NCBI GenBank assembly: GCA_020629175.1
Contig: JAHDDU010000006.1
Span: 1-64,000, forward strand
Source: Flavimaricola sp.
GTDB lineage: Bacteria > Pseudomonadota > Alphaproteobacteria > Rhodobacterales > Rhodobacteraceae
Reading direction: 5' to 3'
DNA: 64,000 bases
Positions within the stretch are counted from its first letter, which is position 1. Each line of letters starts with the position of its first letter. Of the stretch, positions 36,254 through 43,292 are shown in pieces. A program made the translations under genes and the position numbers. The notes below the pieces were generated by a model, which saw nothing but the letters and a program-made list of their open reading frames with translations, was not told the origin of the DNA and ran no database searches.

Positions 36254-37129
36254 ATGCACATCGCCCTTCACATCGGCGCAAATTGTACCGACGGCGATAT
36301 GCTCGTCCGCTCGCTGACCAAAAACGCGCGCACCTTCGCGCCGATGGGCACTGCCATTCCGGGGCTCGCCAAATACCGCAAGCTGCTGCGCGAGACGATC
36401 CAGAACCTGCAAGGCAGCACCCCCCTGCCCGAGACTCGCGACAGGCTGGTCAGCCAGATCACCGATCTGCCAACGCCCCAGCGGCTGGTGATGTCAAACT
36501 CTGCCTTCATCTGTTTGCCTGCGCGCATATACGAGGCAGGCGAGTTTTACGGCCTCACCAACATGAAGATGCGCGCCATTGATCAGCTATTTCCGAATGA
36601 CGAAATCTCGCTCTATTTGGCGCTGCGCAACCCGGCGACCTTTATTCCAGAGGCGTTCGGCATGATCCGCAACCGCTCGTTCGCGGGCTTCATGAATGGC
36701 GTGGACCCCCGCGTGCCGCAATGGTCCGAGCTTGTGACCCGCATTCGCGGGGCTCTACCCCGGGCGCATCTGACGGTTTGGTGCAACGAAGATACGCCCC
36801 TGATCTGGGGCGAGATTTTGCGCCGGATGACCGGCGCTCCGGACGGCACGGCTATGGGCGGCGAATACGATGTGCTGTCCACCATCATGACCGAAGAGGG
36901 CATGAAGCGGTTTCACGCATATCTTGGGACACATCCTCCCAAGGGCGAGGCACAGCTGCGCCGCGTGATCGCGGCCTTTCTGGACAAATACGCCATCCCC
37001 GAGGCGATTGAGGATGAAATCAACCTGCCGGATTGGGATGAAGCGATGGTCGAGCAGCTGACCGTCCTTTACGAGGCGGACGTTGACCGCATCAGTGACA
37101 TGGACGGCGTCACCTTCATCACACCTTAA
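36254..37129 (+). CDS. conserved hypothetical protein, sulfotransferase-like start
   Basis: A 291-residue soluble protein. The opening MHIALHIGANCTDGDMLVRSL resembles the first strand and loop of sulfotransferase-like proteins (LHIG-x-x-x-T/G), but the usual PAPS loop GTxKTGT is not intact. Further on are RLVMSNSAFICLP, LYLALRNPATFIPEAF, and WSELVTRIRGALPRAHLTVWCNEDTPLIWGEIL in the middle. I judge it a divergent or inactive relative, common in Rhodobacterales from memory. Start at 36254; upstream in-frame codons to 36221 look non-coding. It converges with the AhpD-like gene, overlapping by 4 bp. Confidence 0.6.
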   Translation: MHIALHIGANCTDGDMLVRSLTKNARTFAPMGTAIPGLAKYRKLLRETIQNLQGSTPLPETRDRLVSQITDLPTPQRLVMSNSAFICLPARIYEAGEFYGLTNMKMRAIDQLFPNDEISLYLALRNPATFIPEAFGMIRNRSFAGFMNGVDPRVPQWSELVTRIRGALPRAHLTVWCNEDTPLIWGEILRRMTGAPDGTAMGGEYDVLSTIMTEEGMKRFHAYLGTHPPKGEAQLRRVIAAFLDKYAIPEAIEDEINLPDWDEAMVEQLTVLYEADVDRISDMDGVTFITP

Positions 37130-37695
37130 CGTGCTTGGGCAAAATACTCAGTATTTGGTCGCATATCCGTCGCCTGTGCCACGCGCGTGGTCATGTTGAA
37201 AAATCCGGCGACATTGGCGATGTCCCAGATGTCCCGATCACTCCACCCCGCATCGCGCAGCGCCTGCCGGTCCGGTGCGTCGATCTTTGCCGGCGTCTCG
37301 GTCAGTTTCCACGCAAAGTCGAGCATCGCCCGCTGTTTCGGCGGCAGGTTGGCCACGCGATAGTTGATCGCAATCTCCTCGCCCATCACCGGATCGCCTG
37401 ACATCTCGCGGACGGCTGCGCCATGGGCCGTGATGCAATAGAGGCATTTGTTCACGGACGCGACCGTCACGGCAATCATCTCGCGCTCAAGCTTGCTCAC
37501 CCCCGAAGCGCCCAGCATCAGCTCGTTGTACATGCCCGTAAACGCCCGCAACTTTCCCTCGTTAAATGCGTAGGCGATCAGGACGTTCGGAACCAGGCCG
37601 AGCTTCTCCTGACACAGATCAAAATACGCCTGCGTCTCAGCACTGCGCGCATCTTCTTGGGGGATATCAAGGGCGATGACGGGTGTGTCGGCCAT
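37126..37695 (-). CDS. AhpD-like carboxymuconolactone decarboxylase / peroxidase-related protein
   Basis: A 189-residue all-helical protein of the peroxidase-related (AhpD/CMD) group. It shows LSKLEREMIAVTVASVNKCLYCITAHGAAV-type core (here VSKLEREMIAV followed by NKCLYCITAHG), with the redox CxxC and the downstream histidine of the AhpD active site, and the family end DIWDIANVAGFFNMTTRVA. It probably reduces peroxides or acts on thiols with an unknown partner. ATG at 37695 preferred; 37701 adds two residues. Confidence 0.85.
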   Translation of the reverse strand: MADTPVIALDIPQEDARSAETQAYFDLCQEKLGLVPNVLIAYAFNEGKLRAFTGMYNELMLGASGVSKLEREMIAVTVASVNKCLYCITAHGAAVREMSGDPVMGEEIAINYRVANLPPKQRAMLDFAWKLTETPAKIDAPDRQALRDAGWSDRDIWDIANVAGFFNMTTRVAQATDMRPNTEYFAQAR

Positions 37696-37745
37696 GGGCA
37701 TTCTCCTGCGTTACCGCACCACGCTAGGCCCGCTGCGCCGCCTCG

Positions 37746-37994
37746 TCAAACGTGGAGGATCAGGTATCGCCCAATGCCATAAACATAAAGAACGGCGAAC
37801 AAAATATTGATATATTTGAGTTGTGGCTCTGTCCGCAGCCAGGCGCAGTAAATCCAAATCAGGCAGAACGGCAGGCTCAGCACCATTGCGCCCAATTGCC
37901 AGCCCTGGACGACGCAGATCGTACTGCCCAACCCCAGGACAAACGCCACCCACTTCATCGGCTGCTCATATGCAGCAAACGACATCAGGTTCAT
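37746..37994 (-). CDS. small hypothetical membrane protein
   Basis: An 82-residue protein with two or three hydrophobic helices (WVAFVLGLGSTICVVQGW, then LSLPFCLIWIYCAWL and ILFAVLYVYGIGRYLIL). An internal ATG at 37958 would remove the first 12 residues and may be the true start. Its pattern resembles small inner-membrane proteins that are common in Rhodobacterales. No function. The 237 bases between it and the ATPase gene (37995-38231) contain no supported feature. Confidence 0.55.
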   Translation of the reverse strand: MNLMSFAAYEQPMKWVAFVLGLGSTICVVQGWQLGAMVLSLPFCLIWIYCAWLRTEPQLKYINILFAVLYVYGIGRYLILHV

Positions 37995-38231
37995 TATTGA
38001 AATCTCCGAGAAACCAGCGCCGTGGACCCGGCGTTCTGGCCCTCAAAGACTAGCGATCCGCAGCCCACCGTTCAAGTTTCTCGGACGCCCGCCTCTATCG
38101 GGGCGCACATCGGCGCGGCCATGTCGTTTGCCGCGTCACAGCAAAGACAACTTTCACAAAGTGCCAACATTGGGAACTTGCCGCGCAGCAGGGACAAAAT
38201 CTGCTATTCAAAGATCCTGGCCGAGTGCACG

Positions 38232-39005
38232 TCAGAACTGGCTTTGGTCGGGATCGAGGATCGCCTCTTTTATGAACTCTTCGGGATCACTCGAAAACGA
38301 TTGGTACAGTTTGAAATGCTGTGTGTCCCGATAGTCGATGTCCCGAATACCGTGACGTGTCACCTCGTAAACCCGGGCATTGGGCAGCGCCATCAATATC
38401 GGAGAATGCGTTGCCATAATAACCTGAGACATAGCCGCCTCCTGAATTCTGTGGAGAATGCGCAGCAACTCCAACTGGCGCTTGGGTGACAAAGCGCTTT
38501 CCGGTTCGTCCATCAAGTAAATTCCCTGACGGGACATCCTTTCCTCAAAGAACCTCACGAACCCCTCGCCATGGCTCCACGACAAAAAATCAGCACTGGG
38601 GCTTTGGACATCGTCAAGATAACGTGCCACCGAAAAGAACGTTTCAGCTTTAAAGAACCACCCGTTGGTGACCTTTGGCAGCCAGCCTGCCCTCAATGCA
38701 TCGGCGAGGGATGTCCCGCTTTTTTCAACGGCCCTAGAATGATCGACAGGCCGATACCCCTTTCCACCCCCCGATTCATCATAGCCGCTAAGGGCTGCAA
38801 TCGCTTCAATCAGTGTCGACTTGCCGGCGCCGTTCTCACCCACGAAAATCGTCACCGGCGTCGTAAATCGCAGCTCAAAATCCTCAGCTCTCAACCAAGA
38901 CAGATTGAACGGATAGGCCCGCGGTTCCGGAATGTTCTCGGGCAAGAGTGTGAGCCGCTGTAGGAAGGGAGCAGGAAGATTGGTTCCCAGCTTACGTTTT
39001 GCCAT
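38232..39005 (-). CDS. small AAA family ATPase (ABC/SMC-like)
   Basis: A 257-residue stand-alone ATPase. Walker A is GENGAGKST at 56-64 and Walker B is GIYLMDEPESALSP, followed by the switch ATHSPILMALP; there is a signature-like segment near FLSWSHGEGF. The fold is that of AAA_15/AAA_23 ATPases related to RecF/SMC heads, lacking a coiled-coil arm. Homologues occur alone or beside nucleases in defence loci; no such partner is adjacent here (the neighbours are a membrane protein and a TIGR03643-type gene), so no defence role can be claimed. Confidence 0.8.
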   Translation of the reverse strand: MAKRKLGTNLPAPFLQRLTLLPENIPEPRAYPFNLSWLRAEDFELRFTTPVTIFVGENGAGKSTLIEAIAALSGYDESGGGKGYRPVDHSRAVEKSGTSLADALRAGWLPKVTNGWFFKAETFFSVARYLDDVQSPSADFLSWSHGEGFVRFFEERMSRQGIYLMDEPESALSPKRQLELLRILHRIQEAAMSQVIMATHSPILMALPNARVYEVTRHGIRDIDYRDTQHFKLYQSFSSDPEEFIKEAILDPDQSQF

Positions 39006-39103
39006 TTCTGTTCACACTCGCCACCCAGAGACTTCATGTTAATCGGAAGGGGTCAGAGACGAAACAAGGGGCTCGCAAAAGAACTGGCGACTATGCCCCC
39101 ACC

Positions 39104-39343
39104 TTATTTATAGACTTCTCGCCGGTCGCCAAAGGTCCGCACCCGCTTTCGCCACGTCTTGTAGCTGCTCGGCTTCAGCTCACGGCGCATCAGCGCTTTG
39201 ACGTCTTTCTCGCGCAGACCGTATTCGGTTTGAATATCGGCAAAACTTACATGATCGGAGAGCGCCATCTCAATGATGGCGCTGACGTGCTCGGGGGGGA
39301 GGTCAGGTTTGTGCATATCCCGCACATAGCGGTGCGCGCTCAC
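39104..39343 (-). CDS. TIGR03643/DUF2805 family small protein
   Basis: A 79-residue protein with the family core PEHVSAIIEMALSDHVSFADIQTEYGLREKDVKALMRRELKPSSYKTWRKRV, a helix-turn-helix-like three-helix unit rich in basic residues at its end. The start at 39343 overlaps the gapR stop by 4 bp; Met10 at 39316 is an alternative closer to the family start. Function is unknown; DNA binding is plausible. Confidence 0.75.
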   Translation of the reverse strand: MSAHRYVRDMHKPDLPPEHVSAIIEMALSDHVSFADIQTEYGLREKDVKALMRRELKPSSYKTWRKRVRTFGDRREVYK

Positions 39344-39594
39344 ATGCCAAGGGCGGCTTTGTACATCTCCAGTACAGCTTCTTCCTCGGCAATATCATCA
39401 GCATCCCGTTTGCGCAGCGCAATGACTTTGCGGATCACCTTAGTATCATAGCCCCGGCCCTTGGCCTCGGCCATGATCTCTTTCTGACCCTCGGTGATAT
39501 CCTTTTTCTCGGCTTCCAAACGCTCATAACGTTCCACGAACTGACGCAGTTCTTCACCGGCGACGCTAGAGGCGGTGTCCGTGATATCACTCAT
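39340..39594 (-). CDS. gapR: nucleoid-associated protein GapR (DUF2312)
   Basis: An 84-residue, highly charged helical protein beginning MSDITDTASSVAGEELRQFV, with the family segment ERYERLEAEKKDITEGQKEI and KGRGYDTKVIRKVIALRKRD. Known: GapR of Caulobacter forms a ring-like clamp on overtwisted AT-rich DNA and supports replication and gyrase action. The ATG at 39594 matches the family start; a frame to 39642 adds 16 residues with no likeness. It is coupled to the TIGR03643-type gene. Confidence 0.9.
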   Translation of the reverse strand: MSDITDTASSVAGEELRQFVERYERLEAEKKDITEGQKEIMAEAKGRGYDTKVIRKVIALRKRDADDIAEEEAVLEMYKAALGM

Positions 39595-39729
39595 ATCGAT
39601 GGGTCTCCCTTGGTGTGTTCCGCTTCCTACCTCCTGCCTCATGAGGGTTCAATCCCAAAGCCAAGTCGCCCTCCTTGAACCGAGCCGCGCCCCACACTAC
39701 ACACCGTGCAACAACCACAGGAGACTGCC

Positions 39730-39945
39730 ATGCAATGGCTCATCTGGATCGGCGCGGGCATCACCCTTTTGGGATTTGCCGGGGTTGTACTGTCAATGCT
39801 GCGGATCATGCGGGCCAAGCGGGCCCAACTGTCAGATGAAGAGCTTCGGGCGAGGCTTCAAACGGCCCTGCCGCTTAACATTGGCGGCCTGTTTTTGGCC
39901 TTTCTAGGCCTCATGATCCTGATGGTGGGGGCTATGCTGGGCTGA
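39730..39945 (+). CDS. small hypothetical membrane protein
   Basis: A 71-residue protein with two hydrophobic helices (about 4-26 and 50-70) and a polar, charged loop (RAKRAQLSDEELRARLQTALP). The ATG at 39730 has AGGAG eight bases upstream. It overlaps the 3' end of the convergent crotonase-type gene by 14 bp. No family recognised. Confidence 0.65.
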   Translation: MQWLIWIGAGITLLGFAGVVLSMLRIMRAKRAQLSDEELRARLQTALPLNIGGLFLAFLGLMILMVGAMLG

Positions 39946-41275
39946 TTTGATCAGACCAAAATCCTTCGGCCAGCATTGCTGCGGACGAGACATTGGGCGG
40001 AACCGCCCAAACCGGGTCTTCGCGGGCCCATTCCTCCATCTGGCGGACGATGCCCAGCAGACCCAGTGCCATAGCCGCCTGCATGGGCCCGCCGGTCAAG
40101 CGCGGCCATTTCATCCCATGCACGGCCAAAGCGTCAATGTCTGAGGGTCGGGCCACGGCGCCATCTTCGACACAACGCGCCCCTTCTGCCATCACGGCCG
40201 AAAGGATCCGGCGACGCAAAGTACCGCTCCGCGCGTTCTCGACGGCCTCGCGGCCCCCAAACGGTCCGGCTTCAAGCCCAAAGGCAACCATCGCCCCGTC
40301 AATCTCGGCCTCCGTCGCCCCTCCCTCGATGAGCGCGATGACCGCCGAGTCTTGAGCTTCAAATAGCCTCTCCAACACCTCCTGCCCTTGCTTAGTGACC
40401 TTGCGTGCCCCGCGCTGCAAAGGGGCAAGCAGGTCTGTCGAAATTCGGGTCTCAGCCACAAACACATGGCGCAAGGCACGGCTTTCGGGCGTTGTCATAC
40501 AGGCTTCATAGGCGGTCGCCTCGAAATCCACCGCAGCCTCAAATGACATAAGGACCGCGGCCTCAACGCAATCGATGATCCGGGCCTTGGCGTAACTGTT
40601 GCCGGGACGTCTGCGGGCCAATGCAACGTCATTGATAAAGCTTTCGGACTTTCTCACATGTCTGGCCACATCGCAGGTGCGCTGCGGCGGTTTGCCGTCG
40701 GCAATCAGAGCCCGCGCCACTGTGATAGCGGCGCCCACCGCATCTTCTTTGACGACTTTGTCGAACAGCCCAAGCCGCTGCCCCACCATTTCGTTCAATG
40801 GCTTACCGCTCAGCAAAAGCTGAAGTGCCACTTTCGGACCCACAAGCCGTGAAAGCCTTTGGGATGCCCCCCCCGACGGTGTGAGGCCGAGCCCCACATC
40901 CGGAAATCCAAGCGTTGTCGTTTCGTCAGCAACGCGTGCATGCGCAGAAAGCGCCAATTCAGCACCACCCGACAACACAGCCCCGTTCAAGGCCACAACA
41001 ATCGGCTTTGGACATTCCTCGAACTGGGCGCAGAGCGTCCGCAAAGGCATGTCAGGCGCAGAACCGGTCAGGCTCTGCACATCGATCCCTGCCGAAAATG
41101 TTGGTGAATCTGTGCCAAGGACGATGGCTTTTGCACGCTCATCTTGCACGAAATACGCAATCGCCTCGGACAAGGCGGCCCGCATGCGGACGTCCAACGT
41201 ATTGAGTGGAGGATGCGTCATATGCATCACTGCGACGCCTCTCTCGATGCGCGCACGAACGAGTCCGTTCGCCAT
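39932..41275 (-). CDS. FadJ-like enoyl-CoA hydratase/3HCDH protein lacking the NAD-binding domain
   Basis: A 447-residue protein. Residues about 1-190 are a crotonase domain with the oxyanion loop ALNGAVLSGGAELAL and GFPDVGLGLTPSGGASQRL. The linker with TPESRALRHVFVAE is the FadB/FadJ segment that normally precedes the NAD domain. Here the Rossmann domain (GAGxMG, about 190 residues) is absent, and the chain goes straight to the C-terminal dehydrogenase helices (DIDALAVHGMKWPRLTGGPM). The second catalytic Glu of the crotonase site appears as Asp (PDV for PEV). It cannot be a normal bifunctional beta-oxidation enzyme; hydratase or isomerase activity may remain. Confidence 0.75.
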   Translation of the reverse strand: MANGLVRARIERGVAVMHMTHPPLNTLDVRMRAALSEAIAYFVQDERAKAIVLGTDSPTFSAGIDVQSLTGSAPDMPLRTLCAQFEECPKPIVVALNGAVLSGGAELALSAHARVADETTTLGFPDVGLGLTPSGGASQRLSRLVGPKVALQLLLSGKPLNEMVGQRLGLFDKVVKEDAVGAAITVARALIADGKPPQRTCDVARHVRKSESFINDVALARRRPGNSYAKARIIDCVEAAVLMSFEAAVDFEATAYEACMTTPESRALRHVFVAETRISTDLLAPLQRGARKVTKQGQEVLERLFEAQDSAVIALIEGGATEAEIDGAMVAFGLEAGPFGGREAVENARSGTLRRRILSAVMAEGARCVEDGAVARPSDIDALAVHGMKWPRLTGGPMQAAMALGLLGIVRQMEEWAREDPVWAVPPNVSSAAMLAEGFWSDQISPA

Positions 41276-41387
41276 TCCCTAAGTCCTCTCCCGTGACGGT
41301 CGGGTCCCATCCCCAACGTCAGCACACCTGTTACCTCAAATGAGGGGCGCAAATCAATATAGTCAAAAGAACGCGTCGCGGACCGGT

Positions 41388-41717
41388 TTACGCCTCAGGG
41401 CAAAACACTTCGTAAAGAACAGTCAATATGGGCTTGATACGTGCATCCTGCAGCCTGTAGCGCACCACACGTCCTTCTTTATCGGCTGCGACCAATCCGT
41501 CGTTGCGCATCTTTGCCAGTTGGCCCGACACGTAGGACTGGCTCGCTCCGATCTGTTCTTCCAGCGCACTCACCGATTGCGGACCGGGCACCAGCGCGCA
41601 AAGAATCCGCAGCCTTGCGGGATTAGACAAAACCTTGAGCACCTCGGCCGCGTCTTGGGCGGCGCCTTGCATGGGATCGACTTGCTCAATGGTCACAGGG
41701 GAAGAGGAATGCGCCAT
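41388..41717 (-). CDS. ArsR family repressor of the SqrR/BigR sulfide-sensor type
   Basis: A 109-residue winged-helix regulator. The ArsR core is AAEVLKVLSNPARLRILCALV and SQSYVSGQLAKMRNDGLVAADKEGRVVRYRL. Cys40 (in RILCAL) and Cys106 (in EVFCPEA) match the dithiol pair of BigR and SqrR (about 41/107), which forms a tetrasulfide with sulfane sulfur and then releases DNA. No metal-site motif of classical ArsR is seen. It is divergent from the DUF442 gene with a dyad in the gap, the layout expected for its target. Confidence 0.8.
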   Translation of the reverse strand: MAHSSSPVTIEQVDPMQGAAQDAAEVLKVLSNPARLRILCALVPGPQSVSALEEQIGASQSYVSGQLAKMRNDGLVAADKEGRVVRYRLQDARIKPILTVLYEVFCPEA

Positions 41718-41733
41718 GCGATCAATTTATCGC
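41718..41733. promoter_or_regulatory. dyad in the sulfide-regulator/DUF442 gap
   Basis: GCGAT (41718-41722) and ATCGC (41729-41733) flank CAATTT, directly before the ArsR-type start and 40 bp before the DUF442 start. Candidate operator by position and symmetry. Confidence 0.4.
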
Positions 41734-41773
41734 CAACTGCGCTGACAGGCAACTGGACCCCGACGGAAAGCAA

Positions 41774-42205
41774 ATGTATCTCATCGCCATGGATATGAGA
41801 CAGATCACCGCAAGCTACACCGTCTGCCCGCAAATTTCCCCGCTCGACATTCCCGCGATTGTCGAGGCCGGCTTTACGACAATCATCAATAACCGCCCCG
41901 ATATCGAAATCCCGGTCGAGGTTCAGTCAGCCACGATGCGCATTGCGGCAGAGGCGGCGGGCCTGACGTTCATTGATCTGCCACTGACCCATGACACGAT
42001 GCACAGTGAAAATATCGCCCGGCAGATGCAGATCGTGGCCGAAGCGTCTGGCCCGGTATTTGCCTACTGCGCGACAGGCACGCGGTGTACTGTCATCTGG
42101 TGTCTTGGCCAGGCGGGCAAGATGGAGCCCTGCGACATCATCGAAACAGCAGCACAAGCAGGCTATGATATGTCCCTGCTCGAACCGCGGTTGGCCCAGG
42201 GCTAA
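41774..42205 (+). CDS. DUF442/Blh family phosphatase-fold sulfur transferase (TIGR01244)
   Basis: A 143-residue protein with a dual-specificity-phosphatase fold: MRQITASYTVCPQISPLDIP at the start, FTTIINNRPDIEIP, and the active-site loop CATGTR, the C-x4-R version of CRSGTR. Known: Blh/DUF442 domains occur with BigR and persulfide dioxygenases and are linked to sulfide oxidation, probably as sulfurtransferases. Here only the DUF442 domain is encoded, without the dioxygenase. The ATG at 41774 has GGAAAG upstream; Met6 (41789) is closer to the family start. Confidence 0.82.
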   Translation: MYLIAMDMRQITASYTVCPQISPLDIPAIVEAGFTTIINNRPDIEIPVEVQSATMRIAAEAAGLTFIDLPLTHDTMHSENIARQMQIVAEASGPVFAYCATGTRCTVIWCLGQAGKMEPCDIIETAAQAGYDMSLLEPRLAQG

Positions 42206-43218
42206 CCTTCTGGCGCCGCGTCGGGCATCGCTGGCTCCGCCGCAAAATCAGGCGCAGTGTCTGCGATCAAGGCCTGCTCTATCGGCATCTCATCGGCGAC
42301 GCTGGTGTCCTCGGCTTTGCCCCGGATGCCAATGCCGTCTGACATCATCGGCGCGCCCGCACGTTCAATCCGCACGGCCCGCAAGCCCGTGACCTGCCCC
42401 AGCCGCGCTTCGGCCACGCAGTCACCATCCGGCCCCTCCAAGCGGACGCCAGCGACCGATCCGCCCGAAAGCGCAACCATCTGCCCCACTTCAAGCGCCT
42501 CAACCTCAGCCACATTCAGTGTCATCCGGTGCAAGACGGCGCTGAGTTCCGCAGGCGCGTCCATCACTGCGCTTTGCAGAACATCCGCAAAGCTCGGCTG
42601 CTTGGGCGACGGCATCAGATCCGGGCCTGTTTGGCTGGGCAGCGCCACAAGGATAGTCCCCATCCGAGTGCCACCTCCCAGCCCAAAGGTCATGCGCACG
42701 ATCCGCAGCATCCGGTCCTGCAGCATCATCGCCGCCGAACGGGCATCAGGGATCAGGTCCCCCGCGCGCTGGTCATCAGCCCAGCCACCGAGGGCGGTAT
42801 CCTCCGCAGTGCGGGCGAGGTCCTCCAGGAAGTGGGTGATCATCGGCGCGCAGAGTGCCGCATCGGCACTGGTAATCTTACGCGGGCTGGCATCAGCATC
42901 CCTCGGGCGGCCCACAGTCTGAACCTCAACCACTGCGGTGCGGGCCTGAAGATCGACGGCGGCAAAGCCCTTGATCTCATACCCCTGCCCCAGCGTGATC
43001 AGCATCAGCCCGTCATCCAGCGCGGCCAGCGCTTCGTCGAGTGGCATAACCCTCTCACTGACCTCTTGCACCGTCACGCTTAGCCCGACGGACGCCTCCG
43101 CAGAGCGCGCCATGGCCAGCCGAATGGCGCGTGCAGGCGTCACGGTCGAGGATTTGGCCGCCTCACCCGCGTCGCGCAACAAGCGCCGCAATACTGATTG
43201 CGGGGAAAGATCCTCCAT
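42202..43218 (-). CDS. FliM/FliN family (SpoA-domain) protein
   Basis: A 338-residue soluble protein with an N-terminal region SPQSVLRRLLRDAGEAAK that resembles stand-alone FliM/FliN-type proteins of Rhodobacterales, a central part with FGLGGGTRMGTILVALP, and a C-terminal SpoA-like strand region (VLHRMTLNVAEVEALEVGQMVALS, then VRLEGPDG). It ends in an acidic tail. No other flagellar gene is in the window. The start is uncertain: ATG 43218 or GTG 43248. A flagellar-switch-related role is inferred from family only. Confidence 0.7.
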   Translation of the reverse strand: MEDLSPQSVLRRLLRDAGEAAKSSTVTPARAIRLAMARSAEASVGLSVTVQEVSERVMPLDEALAALDDGLMLITLGQGYEIKGFAAVDLQARTAVVEVQTVGRPRDADASPRKITSADAALCAPMITHFLEDLARTAEDTALGGWADDQRAGDLIPDARSAAMMLQDRMLRIVRMTFGLGGGTRMGTILVALPSQTGPDLMPSPKQPSFADVLQSAVMDAPAELSAVLHRMTLNVAEVEALEVGQMVALSGGSVAGVRLEGPDGDCVAEARLGQVTGLRAVRIERAGAPMMSDGIGIRGKAEDTSVADEMPIEQALIADTAPDFAAEPAMPDAAPEG

Positions 43219-43292
43219 AAGCCGGGCCACCTCGCAGGCATTTTGCACGTGCAGGCCTGTCCTACGGGCAAGCTCTTACCAGTGTCCTAACA

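Noticed and set aside
38022-38489. Plus-strand frame of 155 codons near the AAA ATPase
   Set aside because: Overlaps the 3' end of the intact ATPase gene and shows no family or ribosome site.
38232-39005. The small AAA ATPase as part of a defence system
   Set aside because: No nuclease, reverse transcriptase, TOPRIM or toxin-like partner is adjacent; the neighbours are ordinary, so I keep it as an ATPase of unknown role.
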